Shown here piece by piece: positions 7,868 through 16,367 of a DNA stretch of 64,000 nt. The stretch comes from Chryseobacterium sp. G0186. GTDB taxonomy: Bacteria > Bacteroidota > Bacteroidia > Flavobacteriales > Weeksellaceae. The position numbers were made by a program, and so were the translations under genes. Positions within the stretch are counted from its first letter, which is position 1. Each line of letters starts with the position of its first letter. The notes beneath the pieces were generated by a model. The model made no database searches and was not told the origin of the DNA. It worked only from the letters and a program-made list of their open reading frames with translations. The stretch is from NCBI RefSeq assembly GCF_003815675.1, contig NZ_CP033918.1, positions 1,054,001 to 1,118,000 on the forward strand. Reading direction: 5' to 3'.

Positions 7868-9951
7868 GCGAAAAAGATAACAAAAAAGATGTGATCATTG
7901 TGGGAACAGGGATCGCAGGATCATTGATTGCAAAACTTTTAAGTGATCATGTATTTGACACTGAAAAAGGAAAAATGATTCACCGTGCAGATGCCAAAAA
8001 AACAGGCAAAATTCGTGAATTATCCATTCTTATGTTTGAAGCTGGCCTTGAGGCTGGTCTGGAACTGGATTCGGTATCATCTATGACGACCTACAATGAG
8101 TATGTACGTACTTTTTATAGAAAAGAAGCCAAGGTTCCGAATTCTCCTTATCCTAACTTAAAGCAGGCTCCCTCTCCGGATGTTTTGGATATGACCCAGA
8201 TCAACCCGCCATTCCCTGATAAAAAAGGATATTTGGTTCAGTTTGGCCCGATGCCTTTTGCAAGTGATTCCATCAGAATAGGAGGCGGAACAACACTTCA
8301 CTGGCTGGGAACAACACCAAGAATGCTTCCGAATGACTTCAGACTTACAGAAAAGTACGGGATTAAAATAGATCATCCCAATTCAAAGGAAAAAACACCT
8401 ATCGACTGGCCTTTAGAATACGATGACTTAAAACCTTATTATGAAATGGCAGAGTTTGAAATCGGGGTTTCGGGAGATGTTTCAAAACAGGAATACCCTA
8501 TTTCTGAAAATATGAAAGAGTATTATGGAGACTATGTTTTCCCTATGGAGGAAATTCCTCAAAGTTATATGGATCAGAAAATTATTGATGGTCTTGCAGG
8601 CACGAGTGTTCAGTTAAATTTTGAAGACATTCCGTTATTGATGGTTCCCTCTCCTCAGGGGAGAAACTCCACCCCCAATCCAAGATACGGAAATACAAGG
8701 ATCATTAAAGCTGAAAACATAAACGGAGCTTACAAACTGGTTCTGGACAGTTCAGGAAAAGAAGAATATAAGGCTCTTGGCTCTGTCTGGAATCCTTATA
8801 TGGGCGAGCGATGTGAGGGAAACGCTTCCTGTGTCCCGATCTGTCCGGTTCAGGCAAAATACAACGCCTTAAAAACATTAAAAAAGGCACTTTATAAAGT
8901 CAATGAAAATGACAACCTAAAACGAAACCCTTATCTTGATATCAAGGCCCAGAGTGTTGTTTACAAACTGAGTGTAGATCAGAATGACGGAGAAAAAATA
9001 TCAAAGATTCACCTGAGAAGATACATTTCAAAAGAGAAAACAGATTTCATTGAGGAAGTGGTGAATACATCAGATGCCATCGTAATTCTGGCCGCTAATG
9101 CGCTTGAAAATCCAAAAATTTTATTAAACTCAAAATACACTATTGAAAAGCACGGGCAAAAGATTGATAAAGTTGTTGCCAACCGAAGTGATCAGGTAGG
9201 AAGAAACTTAATGGATCATATGGTCATGCTGACTTGGGGGCTATTTCCGGAACCGGTTTATCCATACAGAGGACCAGGTTCTACGACCAATATTTCGTCT
9301 TTCCGTGATGGTAATTTCAGGGGCGATTTTTCAGCATGGATTTCTCCACTCGACAACTGGGGATGGGGCTGGCCGGCATTTTCTCCGGGATCAGATGTTG
9401 CAGAATTCATTGGAGACGGTCTTTTTGGGGAGGATTTAAAGGATGCTTTAACGGATAGACTTTCAAGACAGGTTCTATTCCATTTTGAAATTGAGCAGCT
9501 GCCACATCCCAACAACAGAATTACGATTAATGATCAGTATATGGATGTTATGGGCATTCCACGTCCCGTTATTCATTATGAACTGACAGATTATGAAAAG
9601 AAAGGCATGGAACAGGCTAAGCTGGCTTCAGATCAAATGTTTACAAGATTAGGCATTAGGGATTTCACTACCTATAATGCGACCGACAACAACACCGTTG
9701 TTTACAATAATGTGAGATATTCTTATAACGGAGCGGGCCACATTGTAGGAACTCACAGAATGGGATCTACTCCAGATAATTCTGTAACGAACAGCTACTG
9801 CAAATCCTGGGATCATCCCAATTTATACATCGTGGGAGCCGGAAATATGACTACACTAGGAACCTCCAACCCTACTTTAACCTTATCTGCATTTACCATC
9901 CGTTCGGTGGAATCTATCCTGACCGATTTGGAAATTCAACTTAAAAAATAA
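7864..9951 (+). CDS. GMC-family FAD oxidoreductase with CX5CX3C motif
   Basis: A 695-residue flavoprotein. The Rossmann FAD motif VGTGIAGS is at residues 13-20, a GGGTTLHWLG substrate-side loop follows, and the C-terminal GMC domain has GTHRMG (H631) and SNPTLT (N669) as the catalytic pair. C317, C323 and C327 form CX5CX3CP. That spacing matches, from my knowledge of the FAD-glucose dehydrogenase large subunits, the ligands of a 3Fe-4S cluster. It should oxidise an alcohol or sugar-like substrate and pass electrons through FeS. The usual cytochrome acceptor gene is absent; the next two genes encode a ferritin-like protein and an unassigned protein. No export signal is present. Confidence 0.85.
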   Translation: MSEKDNKKDVIIVGTGIAGSLIAKLLSDHVFDTEKGKMIHRADAKKTGKIRELSILMFEAGLEAGLELDSVSSMTTYNEYVRTFYRKEAKVPNSPYPNLKQAPSPDVLDMTQINPPFPDKKGYLVQFGPMPFASDSIRIGGGTTLHWLGTTPRMLPNDFRLTEKYGIKIDHPNSKEKTPIDWPLEYDDLKPYYEMAEFEIGVSGDVSKQEYPISENMKEYYGDYVFPMEEIPQSYMDQKIIDGLAGTSVQLNFEDIPLLMVPSPQGRNSTPNPRYGNTRIIKAENINGAYKLVLDSSGKEEYKALGSVWNPYMGERCEGNASCVPICPVQAKYNALKTLKKALYKVNENDNLKRNPYLDIKAQSVVYKLSVDQNDGEKISKIHLRRYISKEKTDFIEEVVNTSDAIVILAANALENPKILLNSKYTIEKHGQKIDKVVANRSDQVGRNLMDHMVMLTWGLFPEPVYPYRGPGSTTNISSFRDGNFRGDFSAWISPLDNWGWGWPAFSPGSDVAEFIGDGLFGEDLKDALTDRLSRQVLFHFEIEQLPHPNNRITINDQYMDVMGIPRPVIHYELTDYEKKGMEQAKLASDQMFTRLGIRDFTTYNATDNNTVVYNNVRYSYNGAGHIVGTHRMGSTPDNSVTNSYCKSWDHPNLYIVGAGNMTTLGTSNPTLTLSAFTIRSVESILTDLEIQLKK

Positions 9952-9955
9952 AACC

Positions 9956-11410
9956 ATGAGACAAAGACTTATCAATAAAACAGAACCACAGGAAACTTTA
10001 TTACAGGGCGCAAAAATATCAGGCAGAAGCGCTAAAGTTGCAGATGCCGGTATTTCACTACAATCTTTATTATTGGATTCAAAAATCAGTAAAGAAGATT
10101 GGATTGAAGGATTAAAACACCACAGCAAAACACTTACTAATCTTCTATTAAATGATCAAATCGAAGAATTTAATCAATATTTAGGATCGCAATTTGGTCC
10201 TGAAGTTTCTGAGATCAATAAAAACCTGATCGATATTGATTATCGTCCAATTTTACAGGATCTTTTACAGACCGCCGTTCTTATTGAGCATTCCACGATC
10301 CCCCCTTATCTTACAGCTTTGTATTCAATTAAGGACGGAACGAATGCATTGGCTTCCCAGATCATCAGAAGTGTAGCCGTGGAAGAAATGCTCCATCTGA
10401 TTATGGTTTGTAATGTGCTGAATGCAGTAAATATTCAGCCCTCAGTCAACAAACCACAAAATTATCCTACCTATCCGATGAAATTACCTATGAACGTTGA
10501 TTTCTATGTAGGTTTGGAAACTTTCTCGGCTAATAGTATCGCAACTTTCATCGCCATCGAAAGTCCTAGTAATCCTTTGGTAAAAGCCCCTGTATATGAA
10601 CAGGAAACTGAGGGAACAGCATTATTCGCCAAAAGAGCTGCAGTACAGGAAAATAACCTATGGACCCTTGAGAACATGAAAGGATTCATCATGGAGCATG
10701 TACATACCATTGGTGAATATTATGATGTTTTATTCTTTTATATTGTTGTTTTCCAAATCATTGCTTATTACAAGGAGCATGGGAGTCTTCCTCAAAATTT
10801 CAGTGAATTAAATACCGGTGGAATCTTTACAGGAGATCCTGCAAAACAAATTCGTCCTGAACAATATTATGGAAGTGGTGGAAAATTACATTCTGTGGAA
10901 GCTTTAGAGGGTGTCATTGCTGTTTTTCAGGAAATTAAAGGACAAGGTGAGGGAGCAGATGATTCTATCTTCGATGTGGATCCGTCTCAGTTTGAAGAGG
11001 GAGCAGAATTGGCTCATTATTTCAGATTCAAGGAAATATTTCATGAACATTTCTATGTAGGCGGAAATTACAAACCTTTTATGGATGAAAATGGAATGAT
11101 GCCCGTAACAACCCCACCTACAGGAAAATCGCTGGAAGTAGACTGGAACGCTGCCTACCCTATGAAACAAAACCCTAAACTTAGTGACTATGCCGGAAAT
11201 AATGAGTTATATGCGCAGGGTCTTGAGTTCAATAAAACCTACAGAAGATTACTGGATGCTATTCAAAGCGCTGTGGAAGGGAATCAAAGAGAACTTGAAA
11301 AATCAATTATGTATATGTATGCGCTGAAAGAGCAGGCTGTAGGCTTATTAAAACAGCCATTAGACTCTCAAACCAATGCAGGTCCCACTTTTGAGTATAC
11401 AAACTTATAA
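9956..11410 (+). CDS. VioB/RebD-type ferritin-like domain protein
   Basis: A 484-residue protein. Residues about 95-270 match the ferritin-like family PF12902, found at the N-terminus of VioB and related iminophenylpyruvate dimer synthases. The signatures are IEHSTIPPYLTALYSI (E111), VAVEEMLHLIMVCNVLNA (E143, E144, H147) and HTIGEYYD (E254), with ELAHYFRFKEI further on. E111, E143, H147 and E254 are candidate diiron ligands. The family supports oxidative coupling or oxygenation in pigment pathways, but no violacein or rebeccamycin partner genes are present. The gene starts 4 bases after the GMC gene, so the two products probably act together. Confidence 0.8.
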   Translation: MRQRLINKTEPQETLLQGAKISGRSAKVADAGISLQSLLLDSKISKEDWIEGLKHHSKTLTNLLLNDQIEEFNQYLGSQFGPEVSEINKNLIDIDYRPILQDLLQTAVLIEHSTIPPYLTALYSIKDGTNALASQIIRSVAVEEMLHLIMVCNVLNAVNIQPSVNKPQNYPTYPMKLPMNVDFYVGLETFSANSIATFIAIESPSNPLVKAPVYEQETEGTALFAKRAAVQENNLWTLENMKGFIMEHVHTIGEYYDVLFFYIVVFQIIAYYKEHGSLPQNFSELNTGGIFTGDPAKQIRPEQYYGSGGKLHSVEALEGVIAVFQEIKGQGEGADDSIFDVDPSQFEEGAELAHYFRFKEIFHEHFYVGGNYKPFMDENGMMPVTTPPTGKSLEVDWNAAYPMKQNPKLSDYAGNNELYAQGLEFNKTYRRLLDAIQSAVEGNQRELEKSIMYMYALKEQAVGLLKQPLDSQTNAGPTFEYTNL

Positions 11411-11429
11411 TCATACAAACTAATATATC

Positions 11430-12965
11430 ATGCTTAAACGAAGAAAAGAAAGTTCTGAGGCTGGTGAACAGATGCTCCTCAGAAGTACAGGTGAAGGCCC
11501 AAAAGGGGTTCTGGATACATTGATGTCCGGATATTCAAAACTTCTTATTGAAGATCCTGTAAGACCATTTAAGGAAGAAAATCTACAGGATATAGAAAAT
11601 AATGTGGACTATGGAATTCTGGCAGCACTGGACGGAACATGGGTGAGCTATAATGTGAATTACAATAAAAATGTAGGTAAACCATCATTGGCAAGCGGTG
11701 TACATACCACCATTATGCCTTCTCCCGGCACCAATTCAGGAACAATCCCAGGTAAATTCAGCTTTGATTGTGAAGAATATATTGAAAAACTGACATTTTC
11801 GTTGGTTCCCGGTGGTGTCCGTAACCGTGGTGGCGCCAGTGAGTTGTTTTGTGGAGCCGTGAAATATGAACAAAGCATTAAAAGTGTAAATACTGTAGAG
11901 GGGCAGCCAAATTTGAAATACACTCCTATTCATGAGGAAAACGGCATGTATTTATGGCTGAGTGATGTCTACAACCATGCGGCTACGAAAGAATCCATAG
12001 AAAGAGATCGTGGTATTCACGCTTTTTCTGAACAGGATTTTAAAGACTATGGTTATAAGGGAGAATACAGAAATGAACCCTTGGTTCAGATTTCAAAGGA
12101 TGAAAACAACAAAAAGTATATCCTTTTAAGTGAACTACAGGAGGGACAGGAATATTATGAGATTATTCCGGCTAAGGAATTAAAGCCTGGTGCAGGTATT
12201 GATGGACCTTATTTTATCCCGGACTACTCTATCTCACGAAGTGGCGTTATTCCTCATGGAAGCACCATTACACTGCTGGGAGATATTGAAACAAAAAAAG
12301 GGCAGTATCTGGTAAATGGTTTTCCTGAATTCCCTTATGGGGATGCTGCATGGGAGACCGATCACCTTAGCATCTCACGGACGATGGGAGGTGCAGGAGC
12401 AAATGCATGTAATCCTATTGATCTGGACCAACCTGCACCAGCCTGGGTTCATGAAAAACTAAACGACATTAATGATCCGGGTGAGAATAAAATCTATACC
12501 CAAAGAATAATGGCCGATGATCTGTATCCTTATTCTGTACGTCCTGATCTCAGGCTTCGGGATACGTTAAGAGGACAGGAAGTGAAAAACTATGTACATG
12601 TAAAAATGTCATCTAAAATGAAGACAGGCGCACAGGGAGGAATTCTAAACGTTCCGTTTGTGAACCGTTTTGTGCCTACCGTTGAGGTAGATATGCATAT
12701 GTGGATAGAAACTGTAGTGGAAGATGGAAAAGAAATTCTTCAGCTTCAATATGAGCAAATCGTATTCTTTGAATTTGATTTTGGGGATGATGGAGGAACT
12801 ACCAGCTGGCCTCACATTCAGGTTAATACTCTTCGTAAGCTGGAAGATATTCCTGAAGAGCAGAGAAACGTAATTGAAGAGCAATTCTTTGATAAGAAAC
12901 CTCAGGCAACCATTGTCGGAGATTCCGAAGCTCCGGCTACCGGATGTCCTTATCATAAAGAGTAA
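11430..12965 (+). CDS. Unassigned 511-residue partner of the GMC/ferritin-like pair
   Basis: I do not recognise this protein with confidence. It is soluble, has no signal peptide, and is rich in beta-type sequence. ALDGTWVSYNV (about residues 66-76) looks like the first strand of a lipocalin- or nitrobindin-like barrel. A second barrel-like part has EVDMHMWIETV and LQLQYEQIVFFEF. A glycine-rich patch ISRTMGGAGANACNP lies between. The protein ends with GCPYHKE, and a Cys-Pro with neighbouring His could bind heme or metal. It follows the ferritin-like gene by 19 bases and closes the operon, so it may be the electron acceptor or a substrate-binding partner. This is inference only. Confidence 0.55.
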   Translation: MLKRRKESSEAGEQMLLRSTGEGPKGVLDTLMSGYSKLLIEDPVRPFKEENLQDIENNVDYGILAALDGTWVSYNVNYNKNVGKPSLASGVHTTIMPSPGTNSGTIPGKFSFDCEEYIEKLTFSLVPGGVRNRGGASELFCGAVKYEQSIKSVNTVEGQPNLKYTPIHEENGMYLWLSDVYNHAATKESIERDRGIHAFSEQDFKDYGYKGEYRNEPLVQISKDENNKKYILLSELQEGQEYYEIIPAKELKPGAGIDGPYFIPDYSISRSGVIPHGSTITLLGDIETKKGQYLVNGFPEFPYGDAAWETDHLSISRTMGGAGANACNPIDLDQPAPAWVHEKLNDINDPGENKIYTQRIMADDLYPYSVRPDLRLRDTLRGQEVKNYVHVKMSSKMKTGAQGGILNVPFVNRFVPTVEVDMHMWIETVVEDGKEILQLQYEQIVFFEFDFGDDGGTTSWPHIQVNTLRKLEDIPEEQRNVIEEQFFDKKPQATIVGDSEAPATGCPYHKE

Positions 12966-12992
12966 GAACATTTCATCAAGAATACAAAATTA

Positions 12993-13018
12993 AGGGGCAA
13001 TAATTTGCCTCTTTTTTA
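12993..13018 (+). terminator. Terminator of the GMC operon
   Basis: AGGGGCAA and TTGCCTCT pair over 8 bp with one G-T wobble and the loop TAAT. A T-rich tail follows. Confidence 0.75.
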
Positions 13019-13137
13019 TTTTCGACAGAGGCGTATTGACAAAAATCAGATTTTACCACTTCAAATACCATCTATTTTAGAATTTATTCAACTGATAAAC
13101 AAGTAATTGAATAAAATTTTATTTTTTTATTTTTTAG

Positions 13138-13170
13138 ACACTTGTCAGTGTCTTATTTTTCATATATTTG
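13138..13170 (+). promoter_or_regulatory. TetR-type operator and promoter, copy 1
   Basis: ACACT-TGTC-AGTGT at 13138-13151, extended here to 7-bp arms by the flanking AG and CT. It is followed 11 bases later by TATATTTG (13163-13170), an exact TANNTTTG -7 element. The operator would cover the -33 region. The same unit occurs twice more in front of the two TetR genes. This copy has no divergent TetR gene of its own. Confidence 0.7.
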
Positions 13171-13176
13171 CATAAA

Positions 13177-13294
13177 CTAAAAACCATTCTATATATTTTA
13201 AACACTGGTTGAAAAAAATTTAAACCAATTTCGAAGGTAAAAACACTCAATGCAGCAGCGTCATTAGAATCCTAATGGCGCTGTTTCTATTTTT
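13177..13294 (+). ncRNA. Candidate small RNA, copy 1
   Basis: A predicted transcript of about 120 nt running from the TATATTTG promoter to a hairpin (13256-13283; arms CAGCGTCATTAG / CTAATGGCGCTG with a G-T wobble) and a T-rich tail. It shares AACTAAAAACCATTCTA near the 5' end and AAGGTAAAAACACT before the hairpin with copy 2. The longest internal ATG frame is five codons, so it looks non-coding. The stem differs from copy 2 yet still pairs, which argues for selection on structure. Confidence 0.55.
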
Positions 13295-13342
13295 ATAGGT
13301 TAAATTCATTCATATTAAAGGAAAGAGTTTGATTTGAAAAAA

Positions 13343-13981
13343 TTACAGATTTTCATAAGCCTGCTCTAATAAAAAAGACACCGCCTTTTTGATCATATCA
13401 CGACCTTCAGGAGAATTGATATTTACTCCACAAAAAATATCGCTGTCAACACAAGATCTTAAGTTAAGATAGTAAAGTCCGGAAACCATTATCGCCATTA
13501 TTGCCCGAAAATCTTTTGCGTGGTCTTTAAAATGATCATCCATCATCAATCTAAAGATATATTCTCCGTTCTCTTCTTGGGTATCAGTCAGTTTTCTTAA
13601 TGACTTTCGGGATTCAGATAAGCGCCACAGCAATAATTTCTGAGCCTCTTTGTTCTTGTAAATGTAATCATATTGCTTGTGTAGCATGTCTTCCATAAAC
13701 GATCTTCCGCCATCCTCTATATTTGGTTTTATTTTTTCAATTTCGTCTACGGTAATCCTACTCCAGTAATCATGTGATCGAATATATTCATCCATCAAAC
13801 CATTCATCCCGCCAAAATAAGTGTAGATCATTTTTTTATCCACTCCTGCTACAGCAGCAATATCATTGATCTTTAGCGCTGCATGACCCTTCGTTTTCAA
13901 AATTTTCCCAACTGCATCCAGAAATTTTTTTTTACTGCGTTCTTTATTCCGAATACTGCCTGCTGATGACTTTCTTTCCAT
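13343..13981 (-). CDS. TetR-family regulator A
   Basis: A 212-residue repressor-type protein. The N-terminal HTH is LKINDIAAVAGVDKKMIYTYFG at residues about 36-57, with a basic stretch SIRNKERSKKKF before it. The ligand-binding part has EAQKLLLWRLSESRKSL. It is nearly identical to the TetR protein encoded at 14260-14913 through the first 60 residues and clearly related throughout, so the two arose by duplication. Its start lies 47 bases from the operator at 14028-14041, which it shares with the divergent small transcript; autoregulation is likely. No efflux or catabolic target lies beside it. Confidence 0.88.
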   Translation of the reverse strand: MERKSSAGSIRNKERSKKKFLDAVGKILKTKGHAALKINDIAAVAGVDKKMIYTYFGGMNGLMDEYIRSHDYWSRITVDEIEKIKPNIEDGGRSFMEDMLHKQYDYIYKNKEAQKLLLWRLSESRKSLRKLTDTQEENGEYIFRLMMDDHFKDHAKDFRAIMAIMVSGLYYLNLRSCVDSDIFCGVNINSPEGRDMIKKAVSFLLEQAYENL

Positions 13982-14027
13982 GATTAAACTTCAATTCTAC
14001 AAGTTTAAGAAAAATTAATCACTTTAA

Positions 14028-14059
14028 ACACTAAAAAGTGTCTTATTTTTGTATATTTG
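14028..14059 (+). promoter_or_regulatory. TetR-type operator and promoter, copy 2
   Basis: ACACT-AAAA-AGTGT at 14028-14041, then TATATTTG at 14052-14059 with 10 bases between. It sits between the divergent TetR gene A and small-RNA copy 2, so bound repressor could shut both. Confidence 0.7.
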
Positions 14060-14065
14060 CACAAC

Positions 14066-14183
14066 TAAAAACCATTCTACATACTTTTAAGCACAATCTG
14101 GGTGAAAAATTATTTTAAACACTAAGGTAAAAACACTAACGTAACAGCATCATTAGAAATCTAATGATGCTGTTTTTATTATT
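14066..14183 (+). ncRNA. Candidate small RNA, copy 2
   Basis: A transcript of about 115 nt predicted from the TATATTTG promoter to a perfect 14-bp hairpin (14143-14174, arms AACAGCATCATTAG / CTAATGATGCTGTT, loop AAAT) with a T-rich tail. It conserves AACTAAAAACCATTCTA and AAGGTAAAAACACT with copy 1. No plausible coding frame is present. It is divergent from TetR gene A. Confidence 0.55.
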
Positions 14184-14259
14184 GACAAAGAATTGTACTT
14201 TTCAGATTACTATCGTTTATCCATCAGAAAAGTCCTTAAAACATAAAATTGCTCTTTTA

Positions 14260-14913
14260 TTACTTTTCCTGTGACTTCAGATTGTCGTAAGTCTGTCCTA
14301 CCATAAAAGTGATGGCATTTTTTATCTTTTCACGTCCCTCAGGGCTATTCATATCCAGACCACAAAAAATACTGCCATTTACAGAAGCAAACATATTCAG
14401 ATAATAAAGTCCGGACACCATAATAGCCATTACCCCACGGAAATCACCTGAATTTTCCTTAAAATAAGGGTCAAACATATTATTAAAAATATGTTCTCCG
14501 TTTTCCTCCTGTGTATCAATCAGTTTTTTTAATGATTTTCGGGATTCGGATAAGCTCCAGAGTAACACTTTCTGTGCCTCCTTGTTTGTATAGACATAAT
14601 CAAACTGTGACAATAGCATTTCTTCGATAAATGATTTTCCACCGTCTTTTATTTCCGGTATTATTTTATCAATTTTATCTGTTGTTGCATTAATCCAATA
14701 ATCCTGTGAGCGAATATATTCGTCCATCAGACCATCCATTCCTCCAAAATAGGTATAGATCATTTTTTTATCCACTCCTGCTGTAGCAGCAATATCGTTT
14801 ACCTTTAACCCCGCATAACCTTTTGTTTTCAGGATTTTTCCAACTGCATCCAAGAATTTCTTTTTACTGCGTTCCTTATTTCGGATACTGCCTGCTGCTG
14901 ATTTTCTTTCCAT
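14260..14913 (-). CDS. TetR-family regulator B
   Basis: A 217-residue paralogue of TetR regulator A. The HTH LKVNDIAATAGVDKKMIYTYFG differs from its partner at two positions only, neither in the recognition part DKKMIYTYFG, so both proteins should bind the same operator. The divergence is greater in the effector domain (for example TNKEAQKVLLWSLSESRKSL against NKEAQKLLLWRLSESRKSL), allowing different ligands. The gene is divergent from small-RNA copy 3 and is separated from the operator at 14963-14976 by 49 bases. Confidence 0.88.
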   Translation of the reverse strand: MERKSAAGSIRNKERSKKKFLDAVGKILKTKGYAGLKVNDIAATAGVDKKMIYTYFGGMDGLMDEYIRSQDYWINATTDKIDKIIPEIKDGGKSFIEEMLLSQFDYVYTNKEAQKVLLWSLSESRKSLKKLIDTQEENGEHIFNNMFDPYFKENSGDFRGVMAIMVSGLYYLNMFASVNGSIFCGLDMNSPEGREKIKNAITFMVGQTYDNLKSQEK

Positions 14914-14962
14914 GATTAAACATTCAATGATACAAGTTTATGAAAAATTTTTATCATTTTAA

Positions 14963-14993
14963 ACACTACATAGTGTCTTAATTCATATATTTG
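14963..14993 (+). promoter_or_regulatory. TetR-type operator and promoter, copy 3
   Basis: ACACT-ACAT-AGTGT at 14963-14976 (6-bp arms here), then TATATTTG at 14986-14993 with 9 bases between. It is located upstream of TetR gene B on the other strand. Confidence 0.7.
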
Positions 14994-14999
14994 CACAAA

Positions 15000-15482
15000 C
15001 TAAACCATTCTATTATATATTTAAACACTATCTGGATAGAAAAAAATTAAAACTAAATGCGATTGCATTATGATACATTTTAGGAAAAAATAGCAGTAAG
15101 GTACAGGAGCAATAGGAAATGTAGAGACTTCCTTTCCCATACCACACCAATGTCAATTCTAAAACAGTAATAAATCAGAATACAAAATTCGAATAGGGGT
15201 AGCCAATAATATTTTTGTCACAACATACATCTCAAAAGCTGTATAAATAGATACATCTAAATTGAACAATCCTTTCGTTAAATGGTTTTTAGTTTAAAAA
15301 TGCTTCAAGATAGTAGAAAGAAGCAATAGTGAAGTGATATTGAACACAATAATAAATGATCAACTAATTGAGGCCGCAAAAACGGCTGGTGAAATAAAAT
15401 AATTTTGAACAAATCACTAAGGTAAAAAACACTAAACGCTAAGCAGCACCATTAGATTTCTAATGATGCTGTTTTTTATTTT
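15000..15482 (+). ncRNA. Candidate small RNA, copy 3, with internal extra DNA
   Basis: The 5' part (15000-15058, with TAAACCATTCTA and TTTAAACACTATCTGG) matches the other two copies. The 3' part (15412-15482, CACTAAGGTAAAAAACACT then a hairpin at 15444-15471 with one C-A mismatch and a T tail) matches their ends. About 350 bases lie between them that the other copies lack; I see no coding frame or terminal repeats in that segment. It may be a longer variant RNA or a copy interrupted by insertion. This unit accounts for most of the gap 14914-15578. Confidence 0.45.
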
Positions 15483-15578
15483 TTTGAATAATTATAATTG
15501 ATACAATATAATAGTTGACAAAATCATTATTTTTTTATTTTTAATTAAAATTAACAACCAAACAAACTCATTAAACTC

Positions 15579-16253
15579 ATGAAGAAAATCATAGCGATAT
15601 GCGGATTAGGATTAGTATTACTAACTGCCTGCTCCAATCCTACAAACAAAAAATACAATGAAGCTACCATGGCTGAAGACCTTAAAGAAATTGGGGAAAG
15701 CAAAAAATGGAGCGAACAGGATGCCGGTTTATTTGCCGGATGGCTGATAAAATCAAAATTAAAAGGAGAATCCCTAGAAAATAAGACTTATCAGGGTATT
15801 CTGGACGAAGCAAAAAAATTCAAGGCAGAGGAAGAAGCATTAGCTGAAAAAGCAAAAAAAGAAGCTGAAGCAAGAAAACAGAAAATGAAAGAAGCACTTA
15901 TTGTGACAATCTTTGATAAAGAATACGTTCCAAGTAACTTTGATGCCGGAAGACTGGATGATTATAACCTATTCAAATATGCTATACAAAACAAATCAGC
16001 AAAGGAAATAAAGGCTGCTAAAATTAGTTTTAAGATCTTTAATTCCCTTGGAGAGCAAATTGGAGATTCTTACAGCATGGATTTTACAGATGACAGAATT
16101 GCAGGGAACAGTACCTTCAAAGGAGACGCTGCTTTTGATTACAATCAGTTCTCTAATGAAGACAAGAAAATAGCTAATGCAAAGCTTGAGGACCTGAGCT
16201 TTGACTTTGATGTTCAGAAAATTGTCTATTCTGACGGTTCAGTTTTAGAATAA
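15579..16253 (+). CDS. Lipoprotein with coiled-coil, function unknown
   Basis: A 224-residue protein with a type II signal ending LLTAC (Cys19). Residues about 85-112 are a charged Lys/Glu/Ala helix (EEEALAEKAKKEAEARKQ), probably coiled coil. The C-terminal half (KYAIQNKSAKEIKAAKISFKIF) resembles an immunoglobulin-like beta domain of the kind that describes protein-protein contact in the periplasm. It has no operon partner; an AT-rich leader lies upstream. I do not assign a function. Confidence 0.75.
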   Translation: MKKIIAICGLGLVLLTACSNPTNKKYNEATMAEDLKEIGESKKWSEQDAGLFAGWLIKSKLKGESLENKTYQGILDEAKKFKAEEEALAEKAKKEAEARKQKMKEALIVTIFDKEYVPSNFDAGRLDDYNLFKYAIQNKSAKEIKAAKISFKIFNSLGEQIGDSYSMDFTDDRIAGNSTFKGDAAFDYNQFSNEDKKIANAKLEDLSFDFDVQKIVYSDGSVLE

Positions 16254-16334
16254 CTTTCTACCCCAAATAAAGTCCGTTTTCAATATCAAATAAATTAATA
16301 CTGAATTAGTTATGCTTTTTAAAATTAAATTGCC

Positions 16335-16342
16335 TAATTTTG
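16335..16342 (+). promoter_or_regulatory. -7 element of the J-domain/KTSC gene
   Basis: TAATTTTG fits TANNTTTG and lies 25 bases before the ATG at 16368. Confidence 0.45.
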
Positions 16343-16367
16343 CACCCCGAAAATAGGGATTCAAATT

